64,000 bases of DNA from Rehmannia glutinosa (GCA_016081115.2 CM071929.1:4030001-4094000), one strand, 5' to 3'. Shown: positions 1 through 11,878, counted from the stretch's first letter. Numbers and translations are program-made. Notes: generated from the letters alone by a model not told the origin.

Positions 1-190
1 AGTTTAATATTTATTATTATTGTGATTTATTTGTAATGTTAAGGGTAGTATAGTCTTTTTATTTTCCTTGTAGCCCTAGCTCTATTTAAGAGGTTTCATC
101 CTCATTTGTAATTGTAGTCTTGCTTCTCCCAAATTGCAAGAACACATTTTCTCTCTTCATTTTGCAATGTATAACAATTTTGTTCTATCA
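1..190 (+). repeat. 5' LTR of the copia element (truncated by window start)
   Basis: Matches 4600-4787 almost base for base. Differences cluster in two short stretches, around 73-82 and 92-95; the rest is identical. It ends in CA at 190. The TATTTAAGAG stretch near 85 may be the LTR promoter. The missing first 9 bases are inferred from the 3' copy. Confidence 0.95.
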
Positions 191-204
191 TGGCATCGAG
201 CCAA
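191..204 (+). other. Primer-binding site of the copia element
   Basis: TGGCATCGAGCCAA sits immediately after the LTR terminal CA. It resembles the usual plant copia site TGGTATCAGAGCC, complementary to initiator methionine tRNA, with differences that suggest decay. Confidence 0.75.
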
Positions 205-513
205 ATTTAATCCCATACACAACGTTCGCGGATCCAACTGGCGATTTATCTCTTCATTTTTTTTTGCGCTTGATAGTTTCGAGAGATCGGAGCGTATCGA
301 AGTAGATCGGAGCAGTTCGTTCAGTATATCGAGGCAGATCATAGTAGATCTGAGCAGATCGGAGCAACTGGCAGCTTCATAGTTTTTGATGTTTGGGTAA
401 TCTTCCTTACTACTCTTTTTTTCATCAAATATTTCGGGTTTGAATCTGTTTTGTTTGTCCGGGTTTGGCCTCTTTTGTTGGTTTTGGTTGTGCTTGTTCG
501 TTGGTAGTGCAAT

Positions 514-1290
514 ATGGCTTCTGAAAAGGATGATTCGTTGCAATCTATTGGTGTTCGGTTGGATGGGAAAAATTACACGTATTGGAGTTATGTGATAAAA
601 AAATTTTTGAGGGGAAAACGGATGTGGAGTATCGTAAATGGTACTCAATCTAAACCTAAGAGTGAGAATAATGACAAATATACTGAACAACTTGAGGCTT
701 GGGAGGTTAATAATTCGAAGATTATTACTTGGATTAATAATTCTGTTGAGAGTTCGATTGGTATGCAATTGGCAAAATATGACACGGCCAGGGAAGTTTG
801 GCAACACTTAGAACGATTGTACACACAATCCAATTTTGCTAAACAATATCGATTAGAAATGGACATTCGAACTCGCTCTGAGAAAGACATGAGTATTCAG
901 AATTCTATTCGGCAATGACAAATCTTTGGGACCAATTAGCTCGACGAATCAAGAGCTTAGTGCATTTGCTCCTTATATTGCCCGACGTAATGAACAACGG
1001 TTGGTTCGATTTCTTATGGCTCTTCGTGATGATTTTGAGTCTTAGCGTGGGAATATTTTGCATCGTAGTCCTCTTCCAACCGTTGATTACGTGGTCAATG
1101 AATTAATTGCGATGAAACACGCACAAGTCTGCATCGATAAAGGGGATCCTTCCAACACCCGGTCCATCCGTCTTAGCTTCTCCAAACCGCCCATTCCGTA
1201 GATCCGAATAAGCCAAATCCCAAGGCGTTGCTCCCGGATGAATGTAGCTTTTGTAGAACTCCGGGTCATTGGAAGGCTCAATGTCCGGTT
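514..1290 (+). pseudogene. copia gag with CCHC zinc knuckle, frameshifted
   Basis: The first frame (514-918, 134 aa) starts MASEKDDSLQSIGVRLDGKN and has the copia gag signature LDGKNYTYWSYVIKKFLRGK followed by a capsid-like helical region ending at a stop. A later frame holds the nucleic-acid-binding knuckle C-x2-C-x4-H-x4-C at 1243-1284 (Cys at 1243, 1252 and 1282; His at 1267). The stretch between them is shifted out of frame more than once, so no full Gag can be made. In the family, Gag forms the virus-like particle that packages element RNA. Confidence 0.85.
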
Positions 1291-1494
1291 GATGAATCGA
1301 TCGACCGCGTACCCTCATCCTCAATTTCCTCAACGTGGTCCTAGACCACCTCCATCGAATAATCTGCTTTGCAGGTATGCACCACCATCACCGTCTACTC
1401 CTCATTGCAGATAATCTCTACGAGCGCCGAGAAATTCCTTAGTCTTCAACCACATGCTATGTCTGCTGCAGGTTCATCACTCGGCTCGAGCTCG

Positions 1495-4400
1495 GTATAT
1501 CTTCCTCTATTTGGTTATTAGACTCAGGAGCTTCTCATCATATGTCCCCCAATGCAGAATCTTTTGTTTCTATTTCTCCTTCGAACTCACGTATCCGTAT
1601 GACCGCCGATGGCACGCCTATGCATTTAGCGGTGTTGGTTACATCATCTCACCACATGTCTTTGCCTAGTGTTTATCACATTCCTCAACTTACTTTAAAT
1701 CTTGTTTCATTGGTCAATTATGCGATTCGTTTATTCTCGTGACTTTCTCTTCTGATTCTTGTCGTGTGCAGGATCCTCACTCCCAGAGGCTGATTGGGAC
1801 AGGCCGTAGGAGTGGAGGGTTATATATTTTGGATGAACTTCGAGTACCAGATGTTGCAGCATCTACTATTGATTTGTCTTCTTTTCGTTTGGGTCCATCT
1901 TCGTCTGATTTTTATTTATGGCATTCTCGTTTGGGTCATGTATCTTTTTCTCGTCCTCAAGTCTTAGCCTCTCTTTGATCATTAGGGAACTTGAAAACTC
2001 ATGATATTTCTCAGTTGTAGTGGTTGTAAACTTGCTAAGTTTTCAAGCATTGCCTTTTAGTAAAAGCATGTCCATTTCTACTTCACCATTCGATTTGATT
2101 CATTCGATGTTTGGGGACCGTCTCCAACTCGCCACAAAAGGAGGGTCTCGATATTATGTTTCTTTTATTGATGATCACACACGCTATTGTTGGGTTTATC
2201 TAATGAAACGTCGTTACGATTTCTTAGGCATTTATACCTCTTTTTCGAGCTCTTGTCAAAACACAACATTCTCAGCTTATCAAGTGTTTTCGATGTGATT
2301 TGGGTGGGGAGTATACCTCTAATAATTTTCGTGAAATGCTTGCTTTAGATGGAACCATATATCAAACTTCATGTATCGATACTCTGAACAAAATGGTGTT
2401 CTTTGAAAGAAAACATAGACATATCATGGAAACTGCTCGTTCTCTTTTATTATCTCGCTCTGTTCTGCGAATTCAGGGGAAGTCGTTTCTTACTGTTTTT
2501 ATTCAATCAATAGAATCCCAACTGCCCATACCTTGGGTGTGTCACCATTTGAGAAATTATTTGGTTGCACTCCTGATTACTCTTTCTTACGAGTTTTTGG
2601 TTCTACGTGCTTTGTTCTTCGTCCTCACGTAGAACGTAGTAAATTGTCATCTCGTTATGCCATGTGTGTTTTCTTAGGCTATGGGGATGGTCAAAAGGGT
2701 ATCGTTGTTATGATCCTGTTGCACAAAAATTATATGTGTCACGTCATGTTTTTTTCTTGAGCATATTCCTCTTTTCTCCATTCCATCTAGCTCTCACAAT
2801 GTGTCTAAATCGGATCTTTTACATATTGATCCTTTTGCTTGTGATATAGATGATACTTCACTTCAGATCTTTACCGATGCTTCTACTGATACTATTGTTC
2901 CCTCTCCTCCTGCGACTATCTCTTCACCTCCTGCGACTGTGGATCCTGCTCCCCGTTATCCTTCACGTGTTCGTAAGTCTACTCAATTACCTGATTTTGT
3001 CTATTCTTCTTATTCACCATCTTTTACATCATTTTTGTCATCTATTCACAATCTCTCCGAGCCAACTTCTTACAAAGAGCGACTCTTGACCCTCTTTGGC
3101 AACAAGCTATGGTCAAGAATTGTCTCGCTTTGTCAAAAACTCAAACTTGGGATTTGGTACCTCTACCACAAGGTAAAAATGCAATTGGTTCTCGTTGGGT
3201 GTATAAAATCAAAACTAAATCGATGGTTCAATTGAGCGGTATAAGGCACGATTGGTTGCTAAAGGTTTTTCTCAAAGAATGGTTTAGATTATGAGGAAAC
3301 TTTTGCTCTGTTGCAAAGATGACTACTGATTCGTACACTTATTGCGATTGCATCCGCTCGTAGATGGCATATATCCCAAATGGATGTCGAAATGCCTTCT
3401 TGAATGGAAATCTTCAAGAAGAGGTTTATATGGTTCCTCCTCCGGTGTGATCCATAATCGAGGAGGTCTAAACTAAAGAAAGCTTTGTATGGTCTCAAAC
3501 AAGCACCTCGTGCTTGGTTTGAGAAGTTCTCGATTTCTATTCTTTCTCTTGGTTTTCGTCGTAGTGATCATGATTCTCGCTCTTTTTATCAAGAATCTGC
3601 ACCTGGTATTATTGTGCTCTCCTTATATGTTGATGATATGATTATTACGGGTAATGATGTTGATGGGATTGACCGCTAAAATCGAAATTGTCCTCTCTTT
3701 TTGAAATGAAAGACTTGGGTTCTCTACGATATTTTCTCGGTATTGAAGTCGGTTGGTCACCTAAAGGTTATCTCCTTTCACATGACCAAGTATGCAATCG
3801 TATTATTCTTGATCGTGCTCGCCAACCGACACTAAGACCGCTGATTCTCCCATTGAAGTTAATGTTCGATATTCTTCTTCGATGGCACACCTTTGGATGA
3901 TCCTACTCAGTATCGTGCCATTGTTGGCGCTTTGGTTTATCTCACTATTACACGCCCGATATTGCTTATCTTTGTTCACATTGTTAGTCGGTTCATTCTT
4001 ATTTCTCCTACCACTTTGTTCATTGGGGAGTCATTCTCCGTATCTTCTACGCTACCTTAGAGGTACCATCTTTCAAAGTCTCTTATTTTCGTCTACTTCT
4101 CTTTGGAGTTACGTGCCTTCTCGAGATCTTGATTGGGCGGTGATCCTAGATCGTAAATCTACTTTGGATTTTGCATTTTTCTTGGAGATTCTCTTATCTC
4201 GTGGAAGAGCAAGAAGCGAAAGTGTTATCTCTCGTTAACCTACTCATCAGCCGAGTACCGAGCTATGGCTTCTACTACCACCGAGATCGTTTGGTTACGA
4301 TGGCTTCTTGCGATATGGGCGTTTTTCTTCATCATCCCACTCTTATGTATCTGCGATAATAAGAGTGCCATCCAAATTGCCCACAATGCGGTGTTTCACG

Positions 4401-4570
4401 AAAGAAAAGCATATTGAAATTGATTGTCATCTTACTCGTCACCATCTTCAACATGGCACTATTACTTTGCCGTTCATTACTTCCTCATCACAAATTGCGA
4501 CTTCTTCACTAAAGCACACCCGCTTCCTCGTTTTTTTTTGGTTGGCAAACTCGATGCTACTTGCACCGCA
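1495..4570 (+). pseudogene. copia pol (protease, integrase, RT, RNase H), multiply broken
   Basis: Order seen: protease motif LLDSGASHHM with the catalytic DSG at 1521-1529; a GAG-pre-integrase segment (1739-1978) with WHSRLGH, whose HHCC finger is completed by CxxC at 2016-2027 in another frame; integrase core around 2090-2480, where the first catalytic Asp is lost by a frame shift but the GGEYTS region near 2300 is readable; reverse transcriptase from about 3060 with the YVDD active site at 3626-3637; RNase H around 4260-4530. At least eight frame changes and several stops separate these pieces. The family copies element RNA to DNA and inserts it into chromosomes; this copy would depend on proteins from another element. 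Confidence 0.85.
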
Positions 4571-4590
4571 TCTTGAGTTTGTGGGGGGGA

Positions 4591-4787
4591 TGTTAGAGTA
4601 GTTTAATATTTATTATTATTGTGATTTATTTGTAATGTTAAGGGTAGTATAGTCTTTTTATTTTCCTTGTAAATTTTCTATTTAAGAGGTTTAAATCCTC
4701 ATTTGTAATTGTAGTCTTGCTTCTCCCAAATTGCAAGAACACATTTTCTCTCTTCATTTTGCAATGTATAACAATTTTGTTCTATCA
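4591..4787 (+). repeat. 3' LTR of the copia element
   Basis: A 197-bp repeat beginning TGTTAGAGTAG and ending TCTATCA, bounded by TG...CA. It is nearly identical to window positions 1-190. The flanking base run GCATT after 4787 should be one copy of the 5-bp target duplication; its partner lies left of the window. Confidence 0.95.
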
Positions 4788-5224
4788 GCATTTAGGCATA
4801 GAAGCATTAAATCGCAAAGGATACAGAGCCTCTGGTCGGACTCATCATGAATTAGGTCATAGCCGCAAAAAAAAAAAAAATAATGAAAATTTCATTCATG
4901 TATGTGTTTAAGCATATTTTGCACATGGACAAGCTCCTAACTTGTCTCCTATAGCCCACAATGGGACGAGGGATGCTGCATGTTCAGTGGTATATTCTGC
5001 AAAGGTAACAGCTTCGATTTGGTAGGATTTTAGTAGTTTGTTTATTGCATTTAATTTCCTAACTATAACTCTCTCGATCGTCAAACCATACATGCATCTA
5101 TATCTAGAAATATGAAGACAAAAGATGTTGGCAAACAATTTCAATTATTGTTTTCCGTTTTTGTACATGTGACTTAAAGCTTATCTACAAAGATTTTATA
5201 AATTTAACACTTTATTATATATTT
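4788..5224. other. No recognisable feature
   Basis: AT-rich spacer with an A-run at 4867-4880. A minus-strand open frame (4917-5144) has no domain I recognise. It is preceded by a TTTGCAG acceptor-like signal, but that alone does not make it a gene. Confidence 0.5.
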
Positions 5225-5245
5225 AGAACTTATAAGATATTATGA

Positions 5246-5346
5246 ACATTGGATAGTGGTCCAGTGTTAAATACTCTCACCAAGCCCAGACCAGATGTCT
5301 GGGGTTCGATTCTCATTATCCTCTCCTCTTAGGATTGTGTACTCAG
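5246..5346 (+). repeat. tRNA-derived SINE with 21-bp target duplication
   Basis: The head reads like a tRNA: an A-box-like GGATAGTGGTCCAGTGTTA and a B-box GGTTCGATTC spaced as in a pol III promoter. The arrangement resembles a glycine-tRNA gene. It is flanked by direct repeats of 21 bp with one mismatch (5225-5245 and 5347-5367), which is the hallmark of LINE-driven retroposition. It has no CCA end or intact cloverleaf, so it is not a functional tRNA gene. Confidence 0.75.
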
Positions 5347-5624
5347 AGAACTTATAATATATTATGATTATTTTAAATTTAGTTGTTAAAATTTAGATAA
5401 AATATAATGGAGCTTTTATAATATTATTAATATCAATTTTGTAATTAAAACTATCAAAAATTAAAAAAAAAATTGTAAAAATAAGATCTTATTTTTGAAA
5501 ATAGAAAAAAATGGGATCTGCTCATATTTTTAAAAAAGTGTTTATAAAATATCAATATCTTATTTTAGGAGCTTCTGAGATTTGTTTTAAATTACCAAAA
5601 ATTTTAAAATATCATGTGATTAAG

Positions 5625-6085
5625 CTCTCAAATAAATCCATTGAAGTTGTTTGGATGAAGTCATTCTATGATGAATTTTAAATCCTTAGAGGTTATTTTT
5701 GGAGTCATTCACAGGATTTCAAATCCAACTTGGATGGAGTTATTTAAAATCCTTCCACTAAATCCAAATCCTCTCGTCCAAATGCAACCTAAGGTTATTT
5801 TTCTCTAGCTACTATTAAACGAGAATATGCAGGTACCTTCATTTTAGATTTAAATGATATAAATGAGTCATGTAAAATTTAGGAAAAATGATAAAAATCT
5901 TTAGATTGCATTTGAATGGGAGGATTTGGATTTGGAGAGCATTAGGAGAAGGACTTCAAATGACTCCAAAGGGATTTGAAAATCCATTATAGAATGACTT
6001 CATCCAAACAACCTCAATGTATTTGTGATTATGGATTTCATGGATTTGAAATCCATAGTTCAAATCATTACGTCCAATGGCGGAG
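5625..6085. repeat. Two inverted copies of a MITE forming a fold-back
   Basis: The reverse complement of about 5630-5795 aligns with about 5905-6060. Shared strings include GAGGATTTGGATTT, ATTATAGAATGACTTCATCC-like sequence and CATCCAAACAAC. The outer ends carry the GGTTGCATTTGGA-type start common to plant DNA-transposon MITEs. The arms could pair over roughly 160 bases. A weaker relative lies near 48900-49060. Confidence 0.65.
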
Positions 6086-6247
6086 GGAGGGGGCCAACAT
6101 GAGCCCCGCCCCCATTTTCAAAAAAAAATTATACTATAAAATTTAAAAAATAAATTATTTTAAGTATATTTTATATGATTCTCTTATTCGCCCACCCCAT
6201 TTTCACGTATCGCCCATCCCGAATATTTCCTGGCTCCGCCTTGATTC
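6078..6247. repeat. Nested short element, TGGCGGAG...CTCCGCC ends
   Basis: It begins TGGCGGAGGGAGGG and ends CTGGCTCCGCC, short inverted ends seen in a widespread plant repeat. Direct repeats flank it: CGTCCAATGG at 6071-6080 and CGTCCAAATGG at 6248-6258. It appears inserted into the end of the right arm of the fold-back. Confidence 0.5.
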
Positions 6248-6753
6248 CGTCCAAATGGAATTTTTTAAATAACCCAAAAACCTATCAAAATATTTTTCAA
6301 TCCAAATAACCTATTCTATCATATTTACGTTTCAAAAATCCAATAGTCATTTTTTCTAATTTTTAGACTAAATTATTATCTCGGACTTTTATAGAGTTTT
6401 TGTTTTGCTAAAATTGAAGCAGATTCAAGTTCTATCTCAGATATGACTTGTGAGTGACATATTTCTCTTATAAACCAAACTTCAATCCCAGATCAAATAT
6501 TTTTCTCATAACAAAAGTCATATCCAATAGCAAAAGCTTGGAATATATACTGTTTCAAAGCCCATATTCTTCTTAATACATACAACAAGACTGCAACATT
6601 ATAGAAGGTTCAGCAAAAGATAGGTTCAACAACTATGGGCCAGTGTAAGATCTTCTAGGCTTCTATATATGGCAATCTGCAACACACCAGTTCATCTCAA
6701 TGAAAATGGGTATTTTCTTCAAAAAGTGAGAACACACAAAAAAACAAAAAAAA

Positions 6754-6990
6754 GGATTAATTACAAAAACTAATCCTGAACTTTAGCTTAATTACAAAAA
6801 TTACTCGAAGTTTAGCTAAATTACAAAAACTCGGTATCTTTCAATATCATATTTTACCTTACAAAATGGCACACTCCATATGGGTATTTGTTAGGTAAAT
6901 ACAAACCTCAATTTCGTATTTCTAATTTTGAAATATAACTGGAATATTTTGTATTAGACTCAACCTCGGGATTAGTTTTTGTAATTATCC
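6754..6990. repeat. MITE, family M1 (GGATTAATTAC...GTAATTATCC)
   Basis: Inverted ends with the inner motif CTTTAGCTTAATTACAAAAA and its complement near the right end. It is the same family as the copies in the beta-glucosidase and CIP7 introns. It lies about 200 bp from the 3' end of the ABCG gene. Confidence 0.75.
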
Positions 6991-7204
6991 AAAAAAAAAG
7001 AAAAAAAGAACAAGAACAAGAAGAAAAGAGCTTAGAAATGGTGCATTGACAAAAAACAACTCATATTGAAATTCTGATCAAAGTCCAAAACTCCCTTAAT
7101 TTACCACCATAAATATATATTCAAGCACTAGAAGGCAAATATCTCTACTACAGTACCTCTTGTTACAAACTGCCTATTTCATCCAATCACAAAATCAAAT
7201 CACA

Positions 7205-10200
7205 CTATTTCCTAGTAACACCAATTCTCATCAAAGCAATATAAGCAATCAGCCTATATCCCACAATCATAATCCCCAACACAATCACAGAAACAGCATG
7301 CCCTTCAAGCCCGGCGGGTTTCACCGACGGAAAATCCTCAACCAAACAAGCCTTATCACTATCACACGGATACGTCTCACCGGGCTTATATTGTGTCCCC
7401 AATAACAGCTTAAATGTGTACTGACTAATCGAAACATACTTTATCCAGCTCACGAATCTCGGGACATGCTGGACGTAATATCCACTGCATAAAAGGAACG
7501 TTAGCATGATTACCGATCCAAGGACAGTGGCCGACTTCTGGTCCATGACGGCGGCCCCTATGGCTAGGCCGAGCCCTTGGGAGCATAAAACGCTGTACAG
7601 GAGAACGAATAAGCCCGCGAAGAAGGATCCAGGTGTGGGTTTTAGGCCGGCCATCCAATAGGCTATGGTGAAGAAAATTGTGGGGAGGACTAATTCCATT
7701 GGGAGGTCGCCTAGAGTTAGTGCCATGAAGTAGGAGGAGAGACGGTACATGCCCGAAGATCGTTCTTTGGCGAGCATCATTCGTTCTTGGGGGAAAGTGA
7801 AGATGGCTTGGAAGAGAGGGTAGAAGCCCCAAAATCCAGAGCAAAAGAAGAAAAGCCCCACCTGCATGTGTATTTGAATTCATATTAACATCATGCATCA
7901 TTAGTACAGGATGATCATCAGCCATTGGCACATTATGAATGCAAACAAAACAAACAAAAATCACCTGGTCTTGTAAGTGAGTAATATCGGATTGCCACCA
8001 TAGGAGTCCAGACAGGATAGCTACAACTAGAACCTGGGCAATCTTGAGGGTGGAGAAAGATTCGTGCTTTCGTTCTTTTATTCCTCTCCTGAACAAAACT
8101 GAAAATTGATCCCACCAAGTGTTTGACCATCTCTTAAGCCGTTTATCGTCCGTTGAGACTTGAAGCTCATTATCATTAGCAAGTTCTGACTTCACACTCT
8201 CCGACAGATGTGCCTTGTAAGCCGACACCAAAGCTTGCTTGATGGCTGCTTGATCTTCATGTGAATCAGCCGTTGCAACTCCTACAAAAACCAAGAAATA
8301 ATATGAAAATTTGCGTTCGATTATGGAATATAAGAAGGAAGAAAAACTATAGCTACACATCCAACATTCAAGTGCCCATTGGTCCCAGAATCGAAACATG
8401 GATCTGATAACGACCTTCGCTTTCCAAATCGACGATTGATATACCCTATGTTTTCCCAACGAAAAAACCAACATTCAATTGCACACTTAACCATAGAGGT
8501 CACTCATCTCATGTTTTCCCAAGGAAACACACGCCTAAAAGTTCTTAGTTGGTGGGGATAGTCGTCGATTTGGAAAGTAAAGGTCACTTCGATCATTGCA
8601 GTACAACATTCAAAATGTCAAATACAAAATAAAAAAATTAAATTAAATAAAGAAATATTCAAAGTAAGAGCAGATTTTATATTCCCTATGGTGTTTCATC
8701 TGGTATCTTAATACACAACGTCACGTGTACAATAATGATATAATCTTATTGACGTGACATTCACTGATGAATTGAAACACAAGATGAAACACTATCATAA
8801 TCACATATACTAGTGTAATTTCAATTGAACATAACTTGGAACATTCTTTAAGATAAGGTAAATAAATTCTTGAAGCTTCCGTAATTGAAATATTAAATGA
8901 AACACCGTCACAATAGAACACCACGAGTGTAATTTCAATTGATAACATGACTTGGAATCATTAAGATAGAAAAACCAAACAACTTGAACATACCATTTGC
9001 AAGATCCAACAAGAAATCAGCAGGATTCATGGCAAGAGACGGAGCAAACCCAACACTCTCGAAAAACTCCAACGCACTCGACCCCTTCCCATAATACAAC
9101 GGATTCCCTTCCGACAACAAAAGCACCTTATGAAACATGTAAAACAATCTACTCGAGGGCTGATGAATCGTCATCACGATCGTCCTACCCCCATTCGCCA
9201 GCTCCCACAACGTCGACACGATCTTCTGAGCCGTCGTCGAGTCCAGCCCCGACGTCGGCTCATCAAGAAACAACAAACTCGGGTTGATCAGCATTTCCTG
9301 CCCGATACTGACCCGTTTCCTCTCACCCCCGGATACCCCCCTCAGGAGGGGCCCACCTATGATGCTGTTTTTACACCTGGACAATCCTAACTGATTTATA
9401 ACGGCCTCGGCGTGTCGGGTCTTTTCGTGTTTGGTTAAATTTCTGGGCAGGCGGAGGAGGGCGGTGTAGACGAGGGTCTCGGTGACGGTCAGGTGAGGGT
9501 AGAGGATGTCGTCTTGGGTGACGAAGCCGGTGTTGCGTTTCATGGCGTTGGAGAATGGTTTCGTGTTGTAGGTTATGGTGCCGGAGAGATGTCCGCCGCC
9601 TAGGCGGCCGCCGAGGGCGGTTAGGAGAGTTGTTTTGCCGCTGCCGGAGGGGCCTAGCATGGCCAGCATTTCGCCGGGGAGGACCGTGCCGGAGATGCCT
9701 TTTAGGATTAGTTTTTCTTGGGATTTTTTGGGGGGTTTCAGGGATCCTCTGCCTTGTTCTGTTTTGATCTTGTAGACTACGTCCTCAAACTGCAATATTT
9801 TTTTTTTTTTATGTATGTCACTTGTCAGTCATCAAATACAGTAAAATACAAAGTGAAATAGGGACGTGGAACAGGAGATCGAGTCCCGTCAGCGGATGGG
9901 ATATTCTATTCCAAAACGATGTTTCATCTCCTATTCCACCGCACAAATGATTGTCACGTGGATAAAAGTTACCATATTAATTTTGGAGCATAAATCACGC
10001 CTAAATTGTGGGGTTTTGTGGGGTTTTAATATGTTAACTTCTATACTCGTAGCAATTATCCGTGCAGTGAAATAGAAGATAAAACATCATCTTGGAATAG
10101 AAGATCATATCCAGAAAGATTGAGTACATGATTGTTATGCAATACTTCAATTAAGAGTGAAACATATTGCTGAATATATGTTCTAGTATTAAATGAGGAG

Positions 10201-10834
10201 TACTTTTTAGTTAATTAATTAATTAATTAGAGTTTGATAGTAAAAGGATTGAGAATCCCAGGAGGGTTTTGATTCTACATTTTGGAAAACAAAAAAAATA
10301 TTGTTTTTCTTAATAAGAAATTCCAGGATGAAAAATTCAACTACATAGATCTGTAGGTACACAAAATCAGGGGAAATAAATTGATTTTAGATGATATAAT
10401 GCTGGACACATGATTATGCGAACAAGATATATGATGATTTTTCATGAAATCTTTCAGTTAGATGCTAAACTTATCCAAAATTATAACTCACAATTTTCCC
10501 CAAAATCAATTTATTTAAAAAAAAAAACAGAATGCATGAATCGATCCTGAAAATTGAAAACCCATCGGCCATATGGGAAGATAAACAGCCGATAATAATA
10601 ATAATATTTAATGATGATTTTAATTTTCACTACGTGGAAATTAAAACAATCCCTTTTGTATTCCATCATTTATAAAAACAATGCATGCATGAATAAATTA
10701 ATTATAATTAAAAATACATAAAAAAAAACATGTACTTTGAGTGTGACAGGAAGATTGGCTTTCTTGAAGATGGCGGCGGCCGGAGTAATTTCTCCGTCGA
10801 TGTCCTCCTGGTTTTGCGCCTCCACGTCCACCAT
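7205..10834 (-). CDS. ABCG9: ABCG half-transporter, ABCG9-like (WBC subfamily)
   Basis: Four exons on the minus strand: 10834-10736, 9789-8994, 8281-7965 and 7861-7205, all with GT-AG introns in phase, giving 622 aa. I chose the ATG at 10834 (MVDVEAQNQ), because the preceding frame has none. Residues about 34-300 form the nucleotide-binding domain: Walker [10 protein letters not shown] (about 79-87), signature [12 protein letters not shown], Walker [13 protein letters not shown] and the switch HQPSS. Residues about 350-620 hold the six-helix membrane domain, including [27 protein letters not shown] and PMELVLPT. The [12 protein letters not shown] start and the C-terminal [10 protein letters not shown] closely resemble Arabidopsis ABCG9, a plasma-membrane protein linked to steryl glycoside deposition on pollen. 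Half-transporters must dimerise. The assignment to ABCG9 rather than a sister is from memory of the family. Confidence 0.9.
8686..8975. repeat. MITE family M3 copy plus tandem duplication in ABCG9 intron 2
   Basis: Starts GTGTTTCATC and contains TGATAT...GTGACATTCAC, shared with 44430-44550 and 61040-61215. Within it a segment of about 110 bp is repeated (GAAACAC...GTGTAATTTCAATTGA...ACTTGGAA at about 8787-8855 and 8898-8958). The second copy reaches almost to the splice donor of exon 2. Confidence 0.6.
9855..10115. repeat. MITE family M2 copy in ABCG9 intron 1
   Basis: Shares AGCGGATGGGAT, GTTTCATCT, ATGATTG-CACGTG and TTTTAATATGTTAA in the same order with 30985-31345. The ends contain inverted GATGAAAC-like sequences. 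It occupies about a quarter of the 946-bp first intron. Confidence 0.6.
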
Positions 10835-11860
10835 CTCCGCCGCTTTAATTTCTCCACCACCGCTAAACAAAATTAAATTCTACACGAATAAAATTAAGAA
10901 AAAGAATTGTATATATATAACTCGTTCTGTGAAAACAGAGTGCCCTGCGATTGCATGGCCTCGTATAAATAGAAACAGAATTAATAAATGACTGATTTTG
11001 TCATCAGAGTCAAAAGTGCGCTATAAATGAGAATTTAGGGGTTAGATTATAAAATCTGATTTATTTATTTATGTTATTGAAAATTTATGTCATGCGAGAA
11101 CGATGAGAGGGGCAGCTGGGCGGTTGCGGTGGTGACTTGGAGATTTTGAGCTTTTTCCGGCTGCTTTTATTTGTGAGAGGTTGTTTTTGTTTTTCCAATC
11201 TCCGCGTTCACAGCTATTTTATATATTTATAAATAAATCCTCTTAATTTGATTTCTTGATTTTTTTTTATGGATATGTAAAATCACTTATGAGCTTTTCC
11301 TATTAGGAGATATATGATAAATTTTGATAATATATATTCACGTTCTTTGATTTTATAGACTTTTACGGCTTCTTGGCTTCTTTTTCTCGTACATTCAGCA
11401 CACGTTTGCTTTTTTTTTTTAATTACTAATTGCCTTATATTATTTTATAGTAAGTCCATGCAATATGATGTCAGCTTTTTGTTATTTAAATTTATATTTA
11501 TCTTTAATTATGTAATATTATTACATTTTATATTATTTGCATTTTGTTGATCAGAATTTTTTTTTCTATTTTAATTAAATCGTGTGTAATCCATTTTTAA
11601 TAAAATTATATTATATTAATTTGTTATTTCTATTACAAATATATAATTTTTATGGATAATTTACTGATAATCATTCCACACACTATTTTATATAAAATAA
11701 TTAAATTTTTATACATATACATTTCGAAATTAACCGCGTGTTCCAAAGCCAAAGGATATTTTTTTGCATAGCTGAATTTTTTTGAAGTTATATAGAATAT
11801 TACCCAATATACGAGTTTTAAAGCATAACAAATCATTTCTTAGTTCGAACTATGTCACCA
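10835..11860 (-). promoter_or_regulatory. Presumed upstream region of the ABCG9-like gene
   Basis: No coding sequence seen. CGTATAAATAG at 10961-10971 lies in AT-rich DNA about 130 bp upstream of the start codon, but in + orientation. On the minus strand only AT-rich TATA-like stretches are present, so the transcription start cannot be placed. Beyond 11050 the DNA is plain AT-rich spacer. Confidence 0.35.
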
Positions 11861-11878
11861 TTCCACTCCCCAAATTTT

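Larger units (their letters stand above)
1..4787 (+). mobile_element. Ty1/copia LTR retrotransposon, Ale-like, decayed
   Basis: A near-complete copia element. Two LTRs of about 198 bp flank an internal region with domains in the copia order: gag with a CCHC knuckle, aspartic protease, integrase, reverse transcriptase, RNase H. The 3' LTR opens with TGTTAGAGT and closes with TCTATCA. The window starts 9 bases inside the 5' LTR, so the left target duplication is not visible. A purine-rich tract ending GTGGGGGGGA directly precedes the 3' LTR, and a methionine-tRNA-type primer site follows the 5' LTR. Element length (about 4.8 kb) and short LTRs fit the Ale/Retrofit lineage, which is an inference. 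The coding region is split among many frames, so the copy cannot encode a working polyprotein. Confidence 0.95.

Noticed and set aside
120..807. Several open frames over the LTR and gag, including a 216-residue minus-strand frame
   Set aside because: They overlap the LTR and the gag frame in other phases and have no domain; the copia assignment explains the sequence.
4917..5144. Minus-strand frame of 78 codons ending WAIGDKLGACPCAKYA
   Set aside because: No family recognised, no supporting neighbour exons; kept only as spacer.
5246..5346. Possible tRNA gene from the A- and B-box motifs
   Set aside because: The flanking 21-bp duplication and poor cloverleaf fit a SINE instead.
9130..9775. 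Plus-strand open frames of up to 96 codons
   Set aside because: They are antisense shadows of ABCG9 exon 2.
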